From NCBI RefSeq assembly GCF_031880315.1, contig NZ_CP134771.1, positions 868,001-932,000 on the forward strand: a stretch of 64,000 nt of DNA, in the 5' to 3' direction. A program made the position numbers and the translations under genes. Below the pieces are notes generated by a model, which searched no databases, was not told the DNA's origin, and was given only the letters and a program-made list of their open reading frames with translations. Shown here piece by piece: positions 8,123 to 16,379 of the stretch; position 1 is the first letter of the stretch, and each line of letters starts with the position of its first letter. Source of the stretch: Pseudomonas baltica. Lineage in GTDB: Bacteria; Pseudomonadota; Gammaproteobacteria; Pseudomonadales; Pseudomonadaceae.

Positions 8123-9520
8123 CTACGCTACCTGCGCTTTGCCCGCCGCCATCGAACCGGCCAACCCCAGCACCGGCGCCAGCACAAACACCAGCGGCAG
8201 ATGATTGACCCACCACTGATCACTGCCCGTCATCACCGCATAGTTGTCGATCATCAGCAGGAAGGCCACCAGCATGCTCAGCCCACCCAGCAACGGCGCG
8301 ACCGCTGTGCTCCATAGCGGCTCGCCAAGACGCTCGCGCTGAAAATAGCGAAACACCGCAAAGCTGGTCAGACACTGCAACAACACGATACCCAGCACGC
8401 CCATGCCGAACAGCGCCACGCCCATCTGCAGATACGGGTGCTGACCCGCGGCGACAAAGGCCAGGGTCACGCCAGCCACCAGTGCCAGCTGCACCACCGT
8501 GCCGTTGAACGGCGAATGATATTTGGGATGAGTCTTGCCCATCCAGGCCGGCAGGATGCCGCTGCGCGCCAGCGAAAAGTGATAACGCGCTGCGCTCATG
8601 TGCAAGGCCAGGAAGCCGGCGAACAGGCTGGTGATCACCAGCACCTGCATGACTTGCGTTGCCAGGGTGCCAACGTATTGCGTGTTGATGATGAACAGGA
8701 ATGACGCAGGATCCGCGGCCGCCGTTGCCTTGGCTTGCTCGACACCCACCGCAGAGACCATTGCCCAGGTGGTAGTCAGATAGAACACCGCGATCAGCGC
8801 AATGGCGATATAGGTCGCGCGCGACACTGTACGCCGGGCATCGCGGGCCTCCTCGCCGTAGATCACCGTCGCCTCGAAACCGATGAACGAGCCCAGCCCG
8901 AGAATCAGGCTCAGGCCGGCACCGCTGCCCAGCACCAGCGAGGGATTGAACACCTCCAGCGAGAAACCGTGAAAGCCTTTGTCCCAGAGCACCGCCAGGT
9001 CGAAGGCGAACAGGCTGATCACCTCCAGCAACAGGGCGATGGCCAGCACCTTGGCGCTTGCACCGACATCCAGGTACCCCAGTACCAGGGTCGCAGCCAG
9101 CCATAACACGCCGAACCACTGCCAGCCGATGTCGACGCCGGTCAGGTCCTTGAGCACCAGGCTGCTGAAGAACGACAGGCTGCCGAAGGTGCCGATGGTG
9201 ATCGCGTTGTAGGTCATCACCGCCAGCCATGCAGCGATGCGCCCTGCCCGCTCGCCGAAGCCGGCGCTGATATACGCATAAAACGCTCCGGCATTGGTGA
9301 TGCGCTGGCTCATCTTCAGATAGCCCACGGCGAACACCGAAAAGATCAACGCCGCGACAATGTAGGTACCCGGTGTGCCGGCGCCTGTGCCCAAGGCGAT
9401 GGACAGCGTGGTCAGCGACACCACGATGCCCATGGGCGCGACCGCGGCCAGCACCAGCAGCACCAGATCCTTGGTGTCCAGGGTGTCGCGTTTAAGTGAA
9501 TGGTCTGCGGGATGGGACAT
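8123..9520 (-). CDS. APC-superfamily amino acid/amine permease
   Basis: 465 residues with about 12 hydrophobic segments. The N-terminal part (DLVLLVLAAVAPMGIVVS, then GTPGTYIVAALIF and ITNAGAFYAYIS) is typical of the amino acid-polyamine-organocation family, and LGSFIGFEATVIYGEEARD is the family's central loop. It imports amino acids or amines with protons. It is transcribed away from the SDR gene at 9767 across a 246 bp gap. Placed among aminotransferases and an imine reductase, it is the best candidate for bringing in the cluster's amine substrate. Confidence 0.9.
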   Translation of the reverse strand: MSHPADHSLKRDTLDTKDLVLLVLAAVAPMGIVVSLTTLSIALGTGAGTPGTYIVAALIFSVFAVGYLKMSQRITNAGAFYAYISAGFGERAGRIAAWLAVMTYNAITIGTFGSLSFFSSLVLKDLTGVDIGWQWFGVLWLAATLVLGYLDVGASAKVLAIALLLEVISLFAFDLAVLWDKGFHGFSLEVFNPSLVLGSGAGLSLILGLGSFIGFEATVIYGEEARDARRTVSRATYIAIALIAVFYLTTTWAMVSAVGVEQAKATAAADPASFLFIINTQYVGTLATQVMQVLVITSLFAGFLALHMSAARYHFSLARSGILPAWMGKTHPKYHSPFNGTVVQLALVAGVTLAFVAAGQHPYLQMGVALFGMGVLGIVLLQCLTSFAVFRYFQRERLGEPLWSTAVAPLLGGLSMLVAFLLMIDNYAVMTGSDQWWVNHLPLVFVLAPVLGLAGSMAAGKAQVA

Positions 9521-9766
9521 GGTTTCAGGGCCTCGAAACAGAACGGAACTGCCTCAAGGCTAACGCCGCCGGGCCTCTGCTCAACAGGTTGCCAGCGGCC
9601 AACTTCACTTCGCCCGACGACCTTTTCGGTATTTCCGATAGCGTCTACGCGCTGTCCGTTTCGCACCTGTTAACGCCCGCGGCAGCTTTTTAGACTTCTG
9701 GGCGAGATACCTGGCACGAGGGCATTTCCCTCTGCTCAACCCCTGCTTGCCGATGGAGGCGACTCA

Positions 9767-10564
9767 ATGCGATTCAACAATAAAATAGCCATTGTCACAG
9801 GTTCCAGTTCCGGCAATGGCCGCGCTATCGCCTTGGCGCTGGCGGCTGAAGGCGCGCGCCTGGTGTGCTCTGACCTCAAGAGCAGCGCACGTCCGGAAGG
9901 TTTCGAGAGCGATCTGCACATCGATACCGACCAACTGATCCGTGACAACGGCGGCGAAGCCATCTTCGTCAAGGCCGACGTCTCTCGCTACGCTGACATG
10001 GAAGGGCTCGTAGCGGCCGCCGTCGAGCGCTTCGGGCGCCTGGACATCATGATCAACAACGCCGGCGTAGCGGTGGAACTCAAGACCATCGTCGAAGAGA
10101 CCGAAGCCGATTACGACCTGACCATGAACGTCAACACCAAAGGCACCTGGCTGGGCTGCAAGTTCGCGATCACGCAGATGATGAAGCAGGACGTCAGCGA
10201 TACCGGCACCCGCGGCAAGATCGTCAATATCTCTTCGATCGGCGGCCTGGTGGGTCTGGCCCAGGAAGCGTCCTATTGCGCGTCCAAGGGTGCGGTCAAC
10301 AACCTGACCCGGCAACTGGCGGTGGACTTCGCTGCGCACAAGATCAACGTCAATGCCGTGTGCCCGGGCTTTCTCGCCACGGCCATGGTGCGCCAGGAGC
10401 TGGACGATCCCGAGATCAAGACCCTGCTCGAAAACCTCACGCCCTGGCCGCGTATCGGCAACGTTCAGGACGTCGCCAAGGCGGTGACCTTCCTCGCCAG
10501 CGAAGACGCCCAGTGGATGACCGGTTCACTGCTGACGGTAGATGGCGCCTATACCGCGCAGTAA
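9767..10564 (+). CDS. Short-chain dehydrogenase/reductase
   Basis: 265 residues. TGSSSGNGRA at about 11-20 binds NAD(P), INNAGV follows, and Tyr170/Lys174 are in YCASK. GGAGG lies 8 bases before the ATG. It shares the layout of the SDR at 3566, including the long stretch after SDLKSS. It is divergent from the permease and convergent with the class III aminotransferase, with a hairpin terminator after it. It could act on an alcohol or ketone intermediate of the same route. The 9521-9766 gap upstream holds the divergent promoters, but I see no confident boxes. Confidence 0.87.
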   Translation: MRFNNKIAIVTGSSSGNGRAIALALAAEGARLVCSDLKSSARPEGFESDLHIDTDQLIRDNGGEAIFVKADVSRYADMEGLVAAAVERFGRLDIMINNAGVAVELKTIVEETEADYDLTMNVNTKGTWLGCKFAITQMMKQDVSDTGTRGKIVNISSIGGLVGLAQEASYCASKGAVNNLTRQLAVDFAAHKINVNAVCPGFLATAMVRQELDDPEIKTLLENLTPWPRIGNVQDVAKAVTFLASEDAQWMTGSLLTVDGAYTAQ

Positions 10565-10590
10565 ATCGCTGAAGAGCAAAAGCTTCGCAT

Positions 10591-10627
10591 AAAAAAGCGG
10601 CGCTACCGTATGGCAGCGCCGCTTCTT
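10591..10627. terminator. Bidirectional terminator between convergent genes
   Basis: AAGCGGCGCT (10595-10604) and AGCGCCGCTT (10615-10624) form a 10-bp stem. A run of A precedes it and TTCTTT follows, so it can end both the rightward SDR and the leftward aminotransferase. Confidence 0.85.
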
Positions 10628-10641
10628 TCATTGCCGAACCC

Positions 10642-11976
10642 TCAGCCCTCGGCTGCTTCCTTGACCGCTTGACGCGCCGCACGCTCGGTCGCGGCGATAA
10701 AGCCATCGACGTCCGCTTCGGTCATCACCGTCGACAGGAACGCCTTGCCGGTCTTGGCGATGTGATAACCCTCGAGCACCAGGTTGCGCTGCAACCGTGT
10801 CACCCACTTTGACTCTTCCTTGCTGGAATAGCCACTGCGGTAATCGGTGATTTCACGCTGATGACCGAACACCATGAACATCGACGAGAAGCCCGTCACC
10901 TGCCCCGGGAAGCCGGCCTTGGCGAACGCCTCGGTGACGCCTGCACGCAGGCGATCACCCAGCACGTCCAGGCGATCGGACTCGGACTGGGTGTACAGGT
11001 CGAGGCAGATCTTGCCGGCCGTCATGGTGATCGGGTTGGCAGTGAACGTGCCGCTCCAGGGCAGCAACGGTTTACCCTCGCGGTGATCGAACACCTGCAT
11101 GAATTTACGCAAACCGGCCACGGCGCCCACCGGGAAGCCACCACCGATGATCTTCGCCAGCACGGTGAGGTCCGGCTTGATGTTGAAGCGCGTCTGCGCG
11201 CCGCCACGGTGGACGCGGAAGGTAATGACCTCATCGAGAATGAACACCGCACCGATCTCGGTCGCTACGCGGCGGATCATCTGGATGAATGCCTGGCTTA
11301 CCGGGACGAAACCGAAGTAGCTCGGCGCCGGATCGATCAGGATCGCGGCGATGGCGTCGCGGTTGGCGAGGATGATGCGCTCGGCGGCTTCGACGTCGTT
11401 GAACGGGATCACCACTACGTCGTTCTTGACGCCTTCGGGCACGCCCTTTGAATAACCGGTGGACTTGGGATCATCGCCCCAGTTCTCCGGCGACGAGTCG
11501 AGGCTCACTTCGGCATAGTCATACGAGCCGTGGTAGACGCCTTCGCATTTGACGATTTTCGAGCGCCCCGTCAACGCACGCGCAGCCTTGATCGCGCACA
11601 TTACCGCTTCGGTACCGGAGTTGGAGAAGCGAATCCACTCGAAGCTTTCGGCGCGTTCGCAGACGGTTTCGGCCAAGGCGACTTCGGGCTCGGTGGGCAA
11701 GGTGAACGCCGTGCCCTTGGTGACCTGCTCCTGGATCGCCGCGACGATCGCCGGGTGGGCATGGCCGTGGATCAACGAAGCGAAGTTGTTGAGCAGGTCG
11801 AGCCGGCGGGTGCCGTCGACGTCAGTGACATAGGCCCCCGAGCCGCTGCCGGCATATACCGGGAACGGCTCCTGCCACGGCAGAATGCGGGTGATGCCGC
11901 CGGGCATGACCTTGATCGCGCGGTCGTAGAGGGCTTTGGATTGACTGTGGTTTTCGGGCCATTTTGCAGCGGACAT
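10642..11976 (-). CDS. Class III aminotransferase (glutamate-1-semialdehyde aminotransferase-like)
   Basis: 444 residues of fold-type I class III. GTEAVMCAIKAARALTGR contacts PLP phosphate, DEVITF carries the ring-binding Asp, and the Schiff-base lysine is in LAKIIGGGFPVGAVAG. ATG at 11976 has AAGGAA 9 bases upstream; a GTG 24 bases earlier is possible but less well placed. Relatives include GSA aminomutase, beta-amino-acid and omega-amine transaminases. Heme synthesis is unlikely here because of the catabolic context. It follows a hydrolase gene on the same strand (63 bp) and probably removes an amino group from a pathway amine or amino acid, giving an aldehyde or keto acid. Confidence 0.87.
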   Translation of the reverse strand: MSAAKWPENHSQSKALYDRAIKVMPGGITRILPWQEPFPVYAGSGSGAYVTDVDGTRRLDLLNNFASLIHGHAHPAIVAAIQEQVTKGTAFTLPTEPEVALAETVCERAESFEWIRFSNSGTEAVMCAIKAARALTGRSKIVKCEGVYHGSYDYAEVSLDSSPENWGDDPKSTGYSKGVPEGVKNDVVVIPFNDVEAAERIILANRDAIAAILIDPAPSYFGFVPVSQAFIQMIRRVATEIGAVFILDEVITFRVHRGGAQTRFNIKPDLTVLAKIIGGGFPVGAVAGLRKFMQVFDHREGKPLLPWSGTFTANPITMTAGKICLDLYTQSESDRLDVLGDRLRAGVTEAFAKAGFPGQVTGFSSMFMVFGHQREITDYRSGYSSKEESKWVTRLQRNLVLEGYHIAKTGKAFLSTVMTEADVDGFIAATERAARQAVKEAAEG

Positions 11977-12039
11977 AGTGGGGTTCCTTGAAGCTGTCAC
12001 GAGTACAGCGGGCAGACCGGGGGTTTAAACGAACGAGGC

Positions 12040-12933
12040 TTACAGATGGCGCTTGAACCACTCGACGGCGGCGCCGCTCGAGGCCTTGAATTCACTCAGG
12101 TACGGATCGAAATGGCCACAGTTCAGCAGTACCAGATGCTTGGGTTGCAAGGCTGTCTCGTAAGCCTTGAGCGCAGCATCCGGCACGGTGACGGTGTCCT
12201 TGAGAGCGACGATAAGCTGCAGCGGCGTCGGGCTGATGCGATCGATGGCATAACCGGGTTCGTACTCGTTGAGCAGCTCGATGCTCTTGAGCGTCACCTC
12301 GTTGCGCCAGGCCGGAGCCACGGTGTCGCCGCTCTGAGTGAAGAAGTCGTAGCAGTCCTGACCGGACAAGGCGCAATCGGCTTTTGCATCCTCCGCCACT
12401 ACCTCCATCAGCAGCGGCACCTCGCCGGCATAACGGGCGGCACGGTCGGCCTCGAAGGCTTCGATCAGGCCCGGCATCAAATCGGGGCGCACGGCCATGC
12501 GCACATCGGCCGAGCCACTGATGGCGGGCACCTGGGACGACACGCACTTGACCCGGCGATCGAACGCCGCTACTTGCAGCACATGGCCGCCGCTGTAGCT
12601 CGAGCCCCACACGCCAATACGCGCGGCGTCGATGTTATCGAGGCTGCTGACGTAGGTGATCGCGTCGCGGTAGTCGCGCACCTGCCATTGCGGGTCGGCC
12701 TCCTGACGCGGCAGGCCTTCACTGGCGCCGAAGTTGCGGTTGTCATAGACCAGCACCGCGAAACCGTTTTGTGCGAACACCTCGGCATAACGGTCCAGGT
12801 ACTGTTCCTTGACCGCAGTAAAGCCGTGGGCCATGACAATCGCCGGGTGCTGGCCAGCCGCGCCAGCCGGCACATAGAGCCAACCTTTGAGGGTCAGGCC
12901 GTCGGTGGTCTTGAAGCTGATATCGCTACGCAT
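12040..12933 (-). CDS. Alpha/beta hydrolase (S15/DLH-like)
   Basis: 297 residues. MAHGFTAVKEQYLD is the oxyanion strand, GSSYSGG carries the nucleophile, and NCGHFDPYL supplies the terminal His. The fold resembles X-Pro dipeptidyl peptidase-like and dienelactone-hydrolase-like enzymes. No signal peptide. ATG 12933 follows AGGAG with 6-base spacing, which settles the start over ATG 12939. It is the first gene of the leftward pair with the aminotransferase, and is divergent from the dioxygenase gene across 254 bp. An ester, amide or lactone is the likely substrate. Confidence 0.82.
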   Translation of the reverse strand: MRSDISFKTTDGLTLKGWLYVPAGAAGQHPAIVMAHGFTAVKEQYLDRYAEVFAQNGFAVLVYDNRNFGASEGLPRQEADPQWQVRDYRDAITYVSSLDNIDAARIGVWGSSYSGGHVLQVAAFDRRVKCVSSQVPAISGSADVRMAVRPDLMPGLIEAFEADRAARYAGEVPLLMEVVAEDAKADCALSGQDCYDFFTQSGDTVAPAWRNEVTLKSIELLNEYEPGYAIDRISPTPLQLIVALKDTVTVPDAALKAYETALQPKHLVLLNCGHFDPYLSEFKASSGAAVEWFKRHL

Positions 12934-13138
12934 GAGCATCTCCTGCAATGGGCGAACCGGGCGTCACGCCGGCCCTTTTTCAGCCGATGTTGCAGGCGTG
13001 CAGGCACTGCGGACAGGTTCGCGGTGGCCAAACTTCTGTGCGTGCCAGCCAATCGCAAAGCTGGCCGTCAAAGCGCAGATAAATGGCCTCCATCCACCTG
13101 TTTGAGGCCTGTCGCGGGTCCTACTATCGGTCCATGCC

Positions 13139-13154
13139 TTGCGCCGTTGCGCAA
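13139..13154. repeat. Inverted repeat upstream of the dioxygenase gene
   Basis: TTGCGC and GCGCAA, six-base arms with a CGTT loop, lie 34 bp before the dioxygenase start in the divergent control region 12934-13187. It could be an operator or a leader hairpin; no clear -10/-35 pair is visible beside it. Confidence 0.3.
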
Positions 13155-13187
13155 GCCGCGCAGCGTCCCATACGACCGGAGAACCTC

Positions 13188-14081
13188 ATGCCCGCCACCC
13201 AGATCCAACCTCAAGAACACACGCTGACCCAACTGCGTGAAGTGCCCGCAGGCACCGCACCGGCAATCGTCAAGCAGATCATCGACGAAGACGGCGGCGT
13301 GATCATCAAGGGCCTGTTCAGCGCCCAGGTCGAGCGGTTCAACGCCGACATGGACCCGATCGTCGCCGACTGGGCCTCGGGCAACAGCACCTGCCCGGAA
13401 TGGATGCAGGAGTTCACCGGCAAGAAGACCAAGCGCGTGACCCAGTTGATCCGCCGCAGCAAGACGTTCCGTGAAGAGATGCTCGACCACGACATCCTGC
13501 TCTCGTATATCGACACGATGATGCTCGAGACCAGTGACGCCTACTGGATGAACGCCGCGCAGATCATCGAGATCCAGCCAGGCGAAAAACTGCAATACCT
13601 GCACCGCGACCTGGAAAACTACCCCGTGTTTCGCAGCCTCGGCCCAGCGGGCCCGGAGGTCATGTGCAACTGCCTGGTGGCGCTGTCCGAGTACACCGAA
13701 GAAATGGGCGCCACGCGCATCATCCCCGGGAGCCAAAGCTGGCCCGACTTCAACGATCGCGAGCGCATCGAGAACACTCCGACCATCCCGGTGGTCATGG
13801 AAAAAGGCGACGCGTTTCTGTATTCCGGCAAGGTCGTGCATGGCGGCGGCGCCAACGTCTCCAACCGTCCGCGTCGTGCTCTGGCCCTGGCCTTCTGCCC
13901 AGGCTGGCTGGTGCCGGAAGAGGCCTATCCGTTCGCCGTCCCGCTGGAAATGGCCCGCACCCTGAGCAAACGCGGCCAGCAGCTGACCGGGTTCCGTTCG
14001 CAGCATAACGAGAAGCTCGGTGGCGGCACCCTGTGGAGCCTGGATTACGTCGAATTGGCCAAGGTGCTGGAACTGGACTGA
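13188..14081 (+). CDS. Phytanoyl-CoA dioxygenase (PhyH) family protein
   Basis: 297 residues. The iron-binding facial triad is visible: His139 and Asp141 in LHRDLENYP, and His218 in VVHGGGANVS, with the 2-oxoglutarate-binding Arg in RPRRALALAF. These non-heme Fe(II)/2-oxoglutarate enzymes hydroxylate alkyl carbons. The ATG at 13188 follows CGGAGAA at 13177. In this cluster it might hydroxylate the substrate before or after deamination, making the carbonyl needed by the monooxygenase. It is followed after 75 bp by a chemoreceptor on the same strand, possibly co-transcribed. Confidence 0.87.
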   Translation: MPATQIQPQEHTLTQLREVPAGTAPAIVKQIIDEDGGVIIKGLFSAQVERFNADMDPIVADWASGNSTCPEWMQEFTGKKTKRVTQLIRRSKTFREEMLDHDILLSYIDTMMLETSDAYWMNAAQIIEIQPGEKLQYLHRDLENYPVFRSLGPAGPEVMCNCLVALSEYTEEMGATRIIPGSQSWPDFNDRERIENTPTIPVVMEKGDAFLYSGKVVHGGGANVSNRPRRALALAFCPGWLVPEEAYPFAVPLEMARTLSKRGQQLTGFRSQHNEKLGGGTLWSLDYVELAKVLELD

Positions 14082-14156
14082 CCACCGGCGCCGCTCGGCG
14101 AAAACACGCGATTCGAACGCTCGCGCTATTGGGTACGGACTGCAGGAGGGTAATCA

Positions 14157-15146
14157 ATGGGGTGGTTCAAAGGCCGCACGCAACTCGCGCGCACCATCGT
14201 CCAGGCGCTTCGTCAATTGTTGGCCGGCCAGCGTATCGACGATGACGACAGCGCTAGCCTGGCAGTCGTCCCGCAAATACCCGAAGTGCTGGCGCAGGTC
14301 TCGGAACGCTTGCGCCAGCTGGAGGCGCTGGAGCGCGAGATACGCGCCCTGCCTGTGCCGCCTTGCACCGCCCAGCAATATGCGCTGCTGCAGGCCGAGC
14401 TGGCGCAGCATCAACACGACGTGAATGACCTCCACGAGCAGTTGCAGCGTAACGTTGACGAGCGCCATGAACTTGAAGACCAGCTGACTCGACTACAAGC
14501 CGAGGCCAGAATCTGGGAGCTGAGCCGACGCACCCTCACCGAAGGTTGCTGGGACCTGCAGGTCCATCACGGCGACGCCAATCACGGCTCCAACGTGATC
14601 AGCTGGTCGGATCAGTTTCGGGCCCTCATCGGCCATACGGCAGCGGATTTTGGTGACGACTGGGACAGCTTCATGGCCGTGCTGCATCCCGAGGATCTGG
14701 ACCGCACGCTCAAGGTCCTCAGCGATCACTTGGCCATTCCCGGCAACACCGAGCCTTACATGACCGAGTACCGCATGCGCCACAAGACCCGTGGCGACCT
14801 ATGGTTCCGCGAACGCGGGCGTTGCCTCTATGACGACAAAGGTGTGCTGATCCGGGTGATCGGCGCGGTTCGCGATATCAGCGACGAGCGCGCCGCCATC
14901 GACCTGCGCGACCGTGAACAGGCCGGCATGCGCGACACCTACGCGAACATTTCCCAAGTCGCCAGCGTGATCAAGAGCGTCGCCGAACAAACCAACCTGC
15001 TCGCCCTCAACGCCGCCATCGAAGCTGCACGCGCCGGGGATCAGGGACGCGGCTTTGCAGTGGTCGCCGATGAAGTGCGCAACCTCGCAAGGCGCACCCA
15101 GGATTCGGTCGGGCAGATCGAGAACATGCTGCGCAGCCGGCACTGA
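14157..15146 (+). CDS. Soluble PAS-domain chemoreceptor with a minimal signalling tip
   Basis: 329 residues with no membrane segment. A coiled-coil stretch (about 45-125, rich in Leu, Gln and Glu) is followed by a PAS fold with PAC tail (about 130-245; [11 protein letters not shown], then [26 protein letters not shown]). The last 70 residues hold only the receptor hairpin tip: [18 protein letters not shown] starts at residue 277 and is followed by [15 protein letters not shown]. Usual chemoreceptors have a far longer helical bundle. GGAGG at 14146 sets the start. It probably senses a cytoplasmic cue (redox, ligand) and couples to CheW/CheA. Its place right after the catabolic cluster suggests taxis toward the substrate or its energy yield. 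Confidence 0.85.
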   Translation: MGWFKGRTQLARTIVQALRQLLAGQRIDDDDSASLAVVPQIPEVLAQVSERLRQLEALEREIRALPVPPCTAQQYALLQAELAQHQHDVNDLHEQLQRNVDERHELEDQLTRLQAEARIWELSRRTLTEGCWDLQVHHGDANHGSNVISWSDQFRALIGHTAADFGDDWDSFMAVLHPEDLDRTLKVLSDHLAIPGNTEPYMTEYRMRHKTRGDLWFRERGRCLYDDKGVLIRVIGAVRDISDERAAIDLRDREQAGMRDTYANISQVASVIKSVAEQTNLLALNAAIEAARAGDQGRGFAVVADEVRNLARRTQDSVGQIENMLRSRH

Positions 15147-15554
15147 TCGTCCTGGCGTCCCCTCTGCCCACGCGCTACGAGCCAGCATGATCGACACGAT
15201 CTGGCGATCATCGGTGCCGTGGCGGTATTCTTCAGCCTGCCCGCGCCCCTCCTCAAGCGCACTGCGGCCGCTACTGGCTTTGCCCTCGCCTGCTCGGTAG
15301 CTAAAGTCGTCAACCGCCGAACCACCCGTACACCTTGGCCTCTCTGACCCGCGCTGATCTGGCGTGCGCTACTATGTCAGGCCTTATTTCCAGAGCCTCC
15401 CTGAATGAGCAAACAGGGTCAGACGGTGCTGGTCGCCCTGCGCAACAGGCGTTTCCATCAAGTAAGTTTTACGCGCCTTGGGATTACGACGACAGAATTG
15501 TTGGATACACTGACCCAGCCAAGCGGGCTGGCCCCGCACTGAATCAGGAATCGC
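15147..15554. other. 408-bp gap without a convincing gene
   Basis: Short open frames here lack ribosome sites and family resemblance. The only structure is CCAGCC-AAGCG-GGCTGG (15515-15531), a 6-bp hairpin 23 bp before the RsbQ-like gene. A promoter for that gene is expected here but no good box pair is evident. Confidence 0.4.
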
Positions 15555-16379
15555 ATGATGTCCGTCCAAGCCCGCAACAATGTGCATGTCTTCGGCCACG
15601 GGCCGATAACGCTGGTCTTCGCGCATGGCTTTGGCTGCGACCAGAACATGTGGCGGTACGTCGAGCCTGCTTTCAGGGAGGGCTGGCGCACGGTACTTTT
15701 CGATCTGGTGGGATGTGGCAACTCTGATCTTGGCGCTTACGAAATCGACAAATACGCCACCATGGAGGGCTATGCCCAGGACATCATCGAGATCATCGAT
15801 GAGTTCGGCGAGGGTACAGTGGTGTTCGTCGGGCATTCGGTCAGCGCGATGGCGGGTGTGGTCGCCGCCAATCTGCGCCCGGGCCTCATCCAGGCGCATG
15901 TGATGATCGGCCCCTCCCCTTGCTATATCAACGACGGTAGCTACCTTGGCGGCTTTACCCGAGAAGATATCGACGCCCTGCTGGAGACCCTCGAAAGCAA
16001 CTACCTGGGTTGGTCGAGCGCTATGGCTCCAGCCATCATGGGAGCGCCGGAGCATCCCGAACACGGCATCGAATTGACCAACAGCTTCTGCAACACCGAC
16101 CCTGAAATCGCCAAGCGCTTCGCTCGGGTGACGTTTTTGTCCGACCTGCGCGACGAAGTGGCCAGGTTGAGCGAACCGGCGCTGGTCATCCAGTCTTCGG
16201 ACGATTTCATCGCGCCTATGGAAGTTGGCGAGTATCTGCGCGACACGCTTGCGCAGGGGCATCTGGCGGTCGTACAGAACACCGGACACTGCCCGCACCT
16301 CAGCGCACCGCATGCCTGCATCGCGGCGATGAACGGCTTCCTCCAGCAGCACGTGGACACCCGCCGCGATGCCAGGTGA
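15555..16379 (+). CDS. RsbQ-like alpha/beta hydrolase (putative sensor)
   Basis: 274 residues, close to the 269 of Bacillus RsbQ. The triad is complete: Ser95 in GHSVSAM, Asp216 or 217 in SSDDFIAP, His245 in TGHCPHLS. The order FAHGFGCDQNMW, VLFDLVGCGNSD and GHSVSAM is the RsbQ/KAI2/D14 pattern. In Bacillus, RsbQ is needed for energy-stress signalling through the PAS protein RsbP. In plants its relatives are karrikin and strigolactone receptors. The gene overlaps the next one, a PAS histidine kinase, by 11 bases. That coupling argues for a signalling role, perhaps making or delivering the ligand for the PAS domain, rather than catabolism. Confidence 0.88.
   Translation: MMSVQARNNVHVFGHGPITLVFAHGFGCDQNMWRYVEPAFREGWRTVLFDLVGCGNSDLGAYEIDKYATMEGYAQDIIEIIDEFGEGTVVFVGHSVSAMAGVVAANLRPGLIQAHVMIGPSPCYINDGSYLGGFTREDIDALLETLESNYLGWSSAMAPAIMGAPEHPEHGIELTNSFCNTDPEIAKRFARVTFLSDLRDEVARLSEPALVIQSSDDFIAPMEVGEYLRDTLAQGHLAVVQNTGHCPHLSAPHACIAAMNGFLQQHVDTRRDAR

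Noticed and set aside
9711..9727. TGGCACG resembling a sigma-54 -24 box before the SDR gene
   Set aside because: The matching TTGC -12 box is absent at the required spacing, and no sigma-54 activator gene is near.
12046..13227. 393-codon plus frame opposite the alpha/beta hydrolase
   Set aside because: Shadow frame; runs through the divergent promoter region without a start signal.
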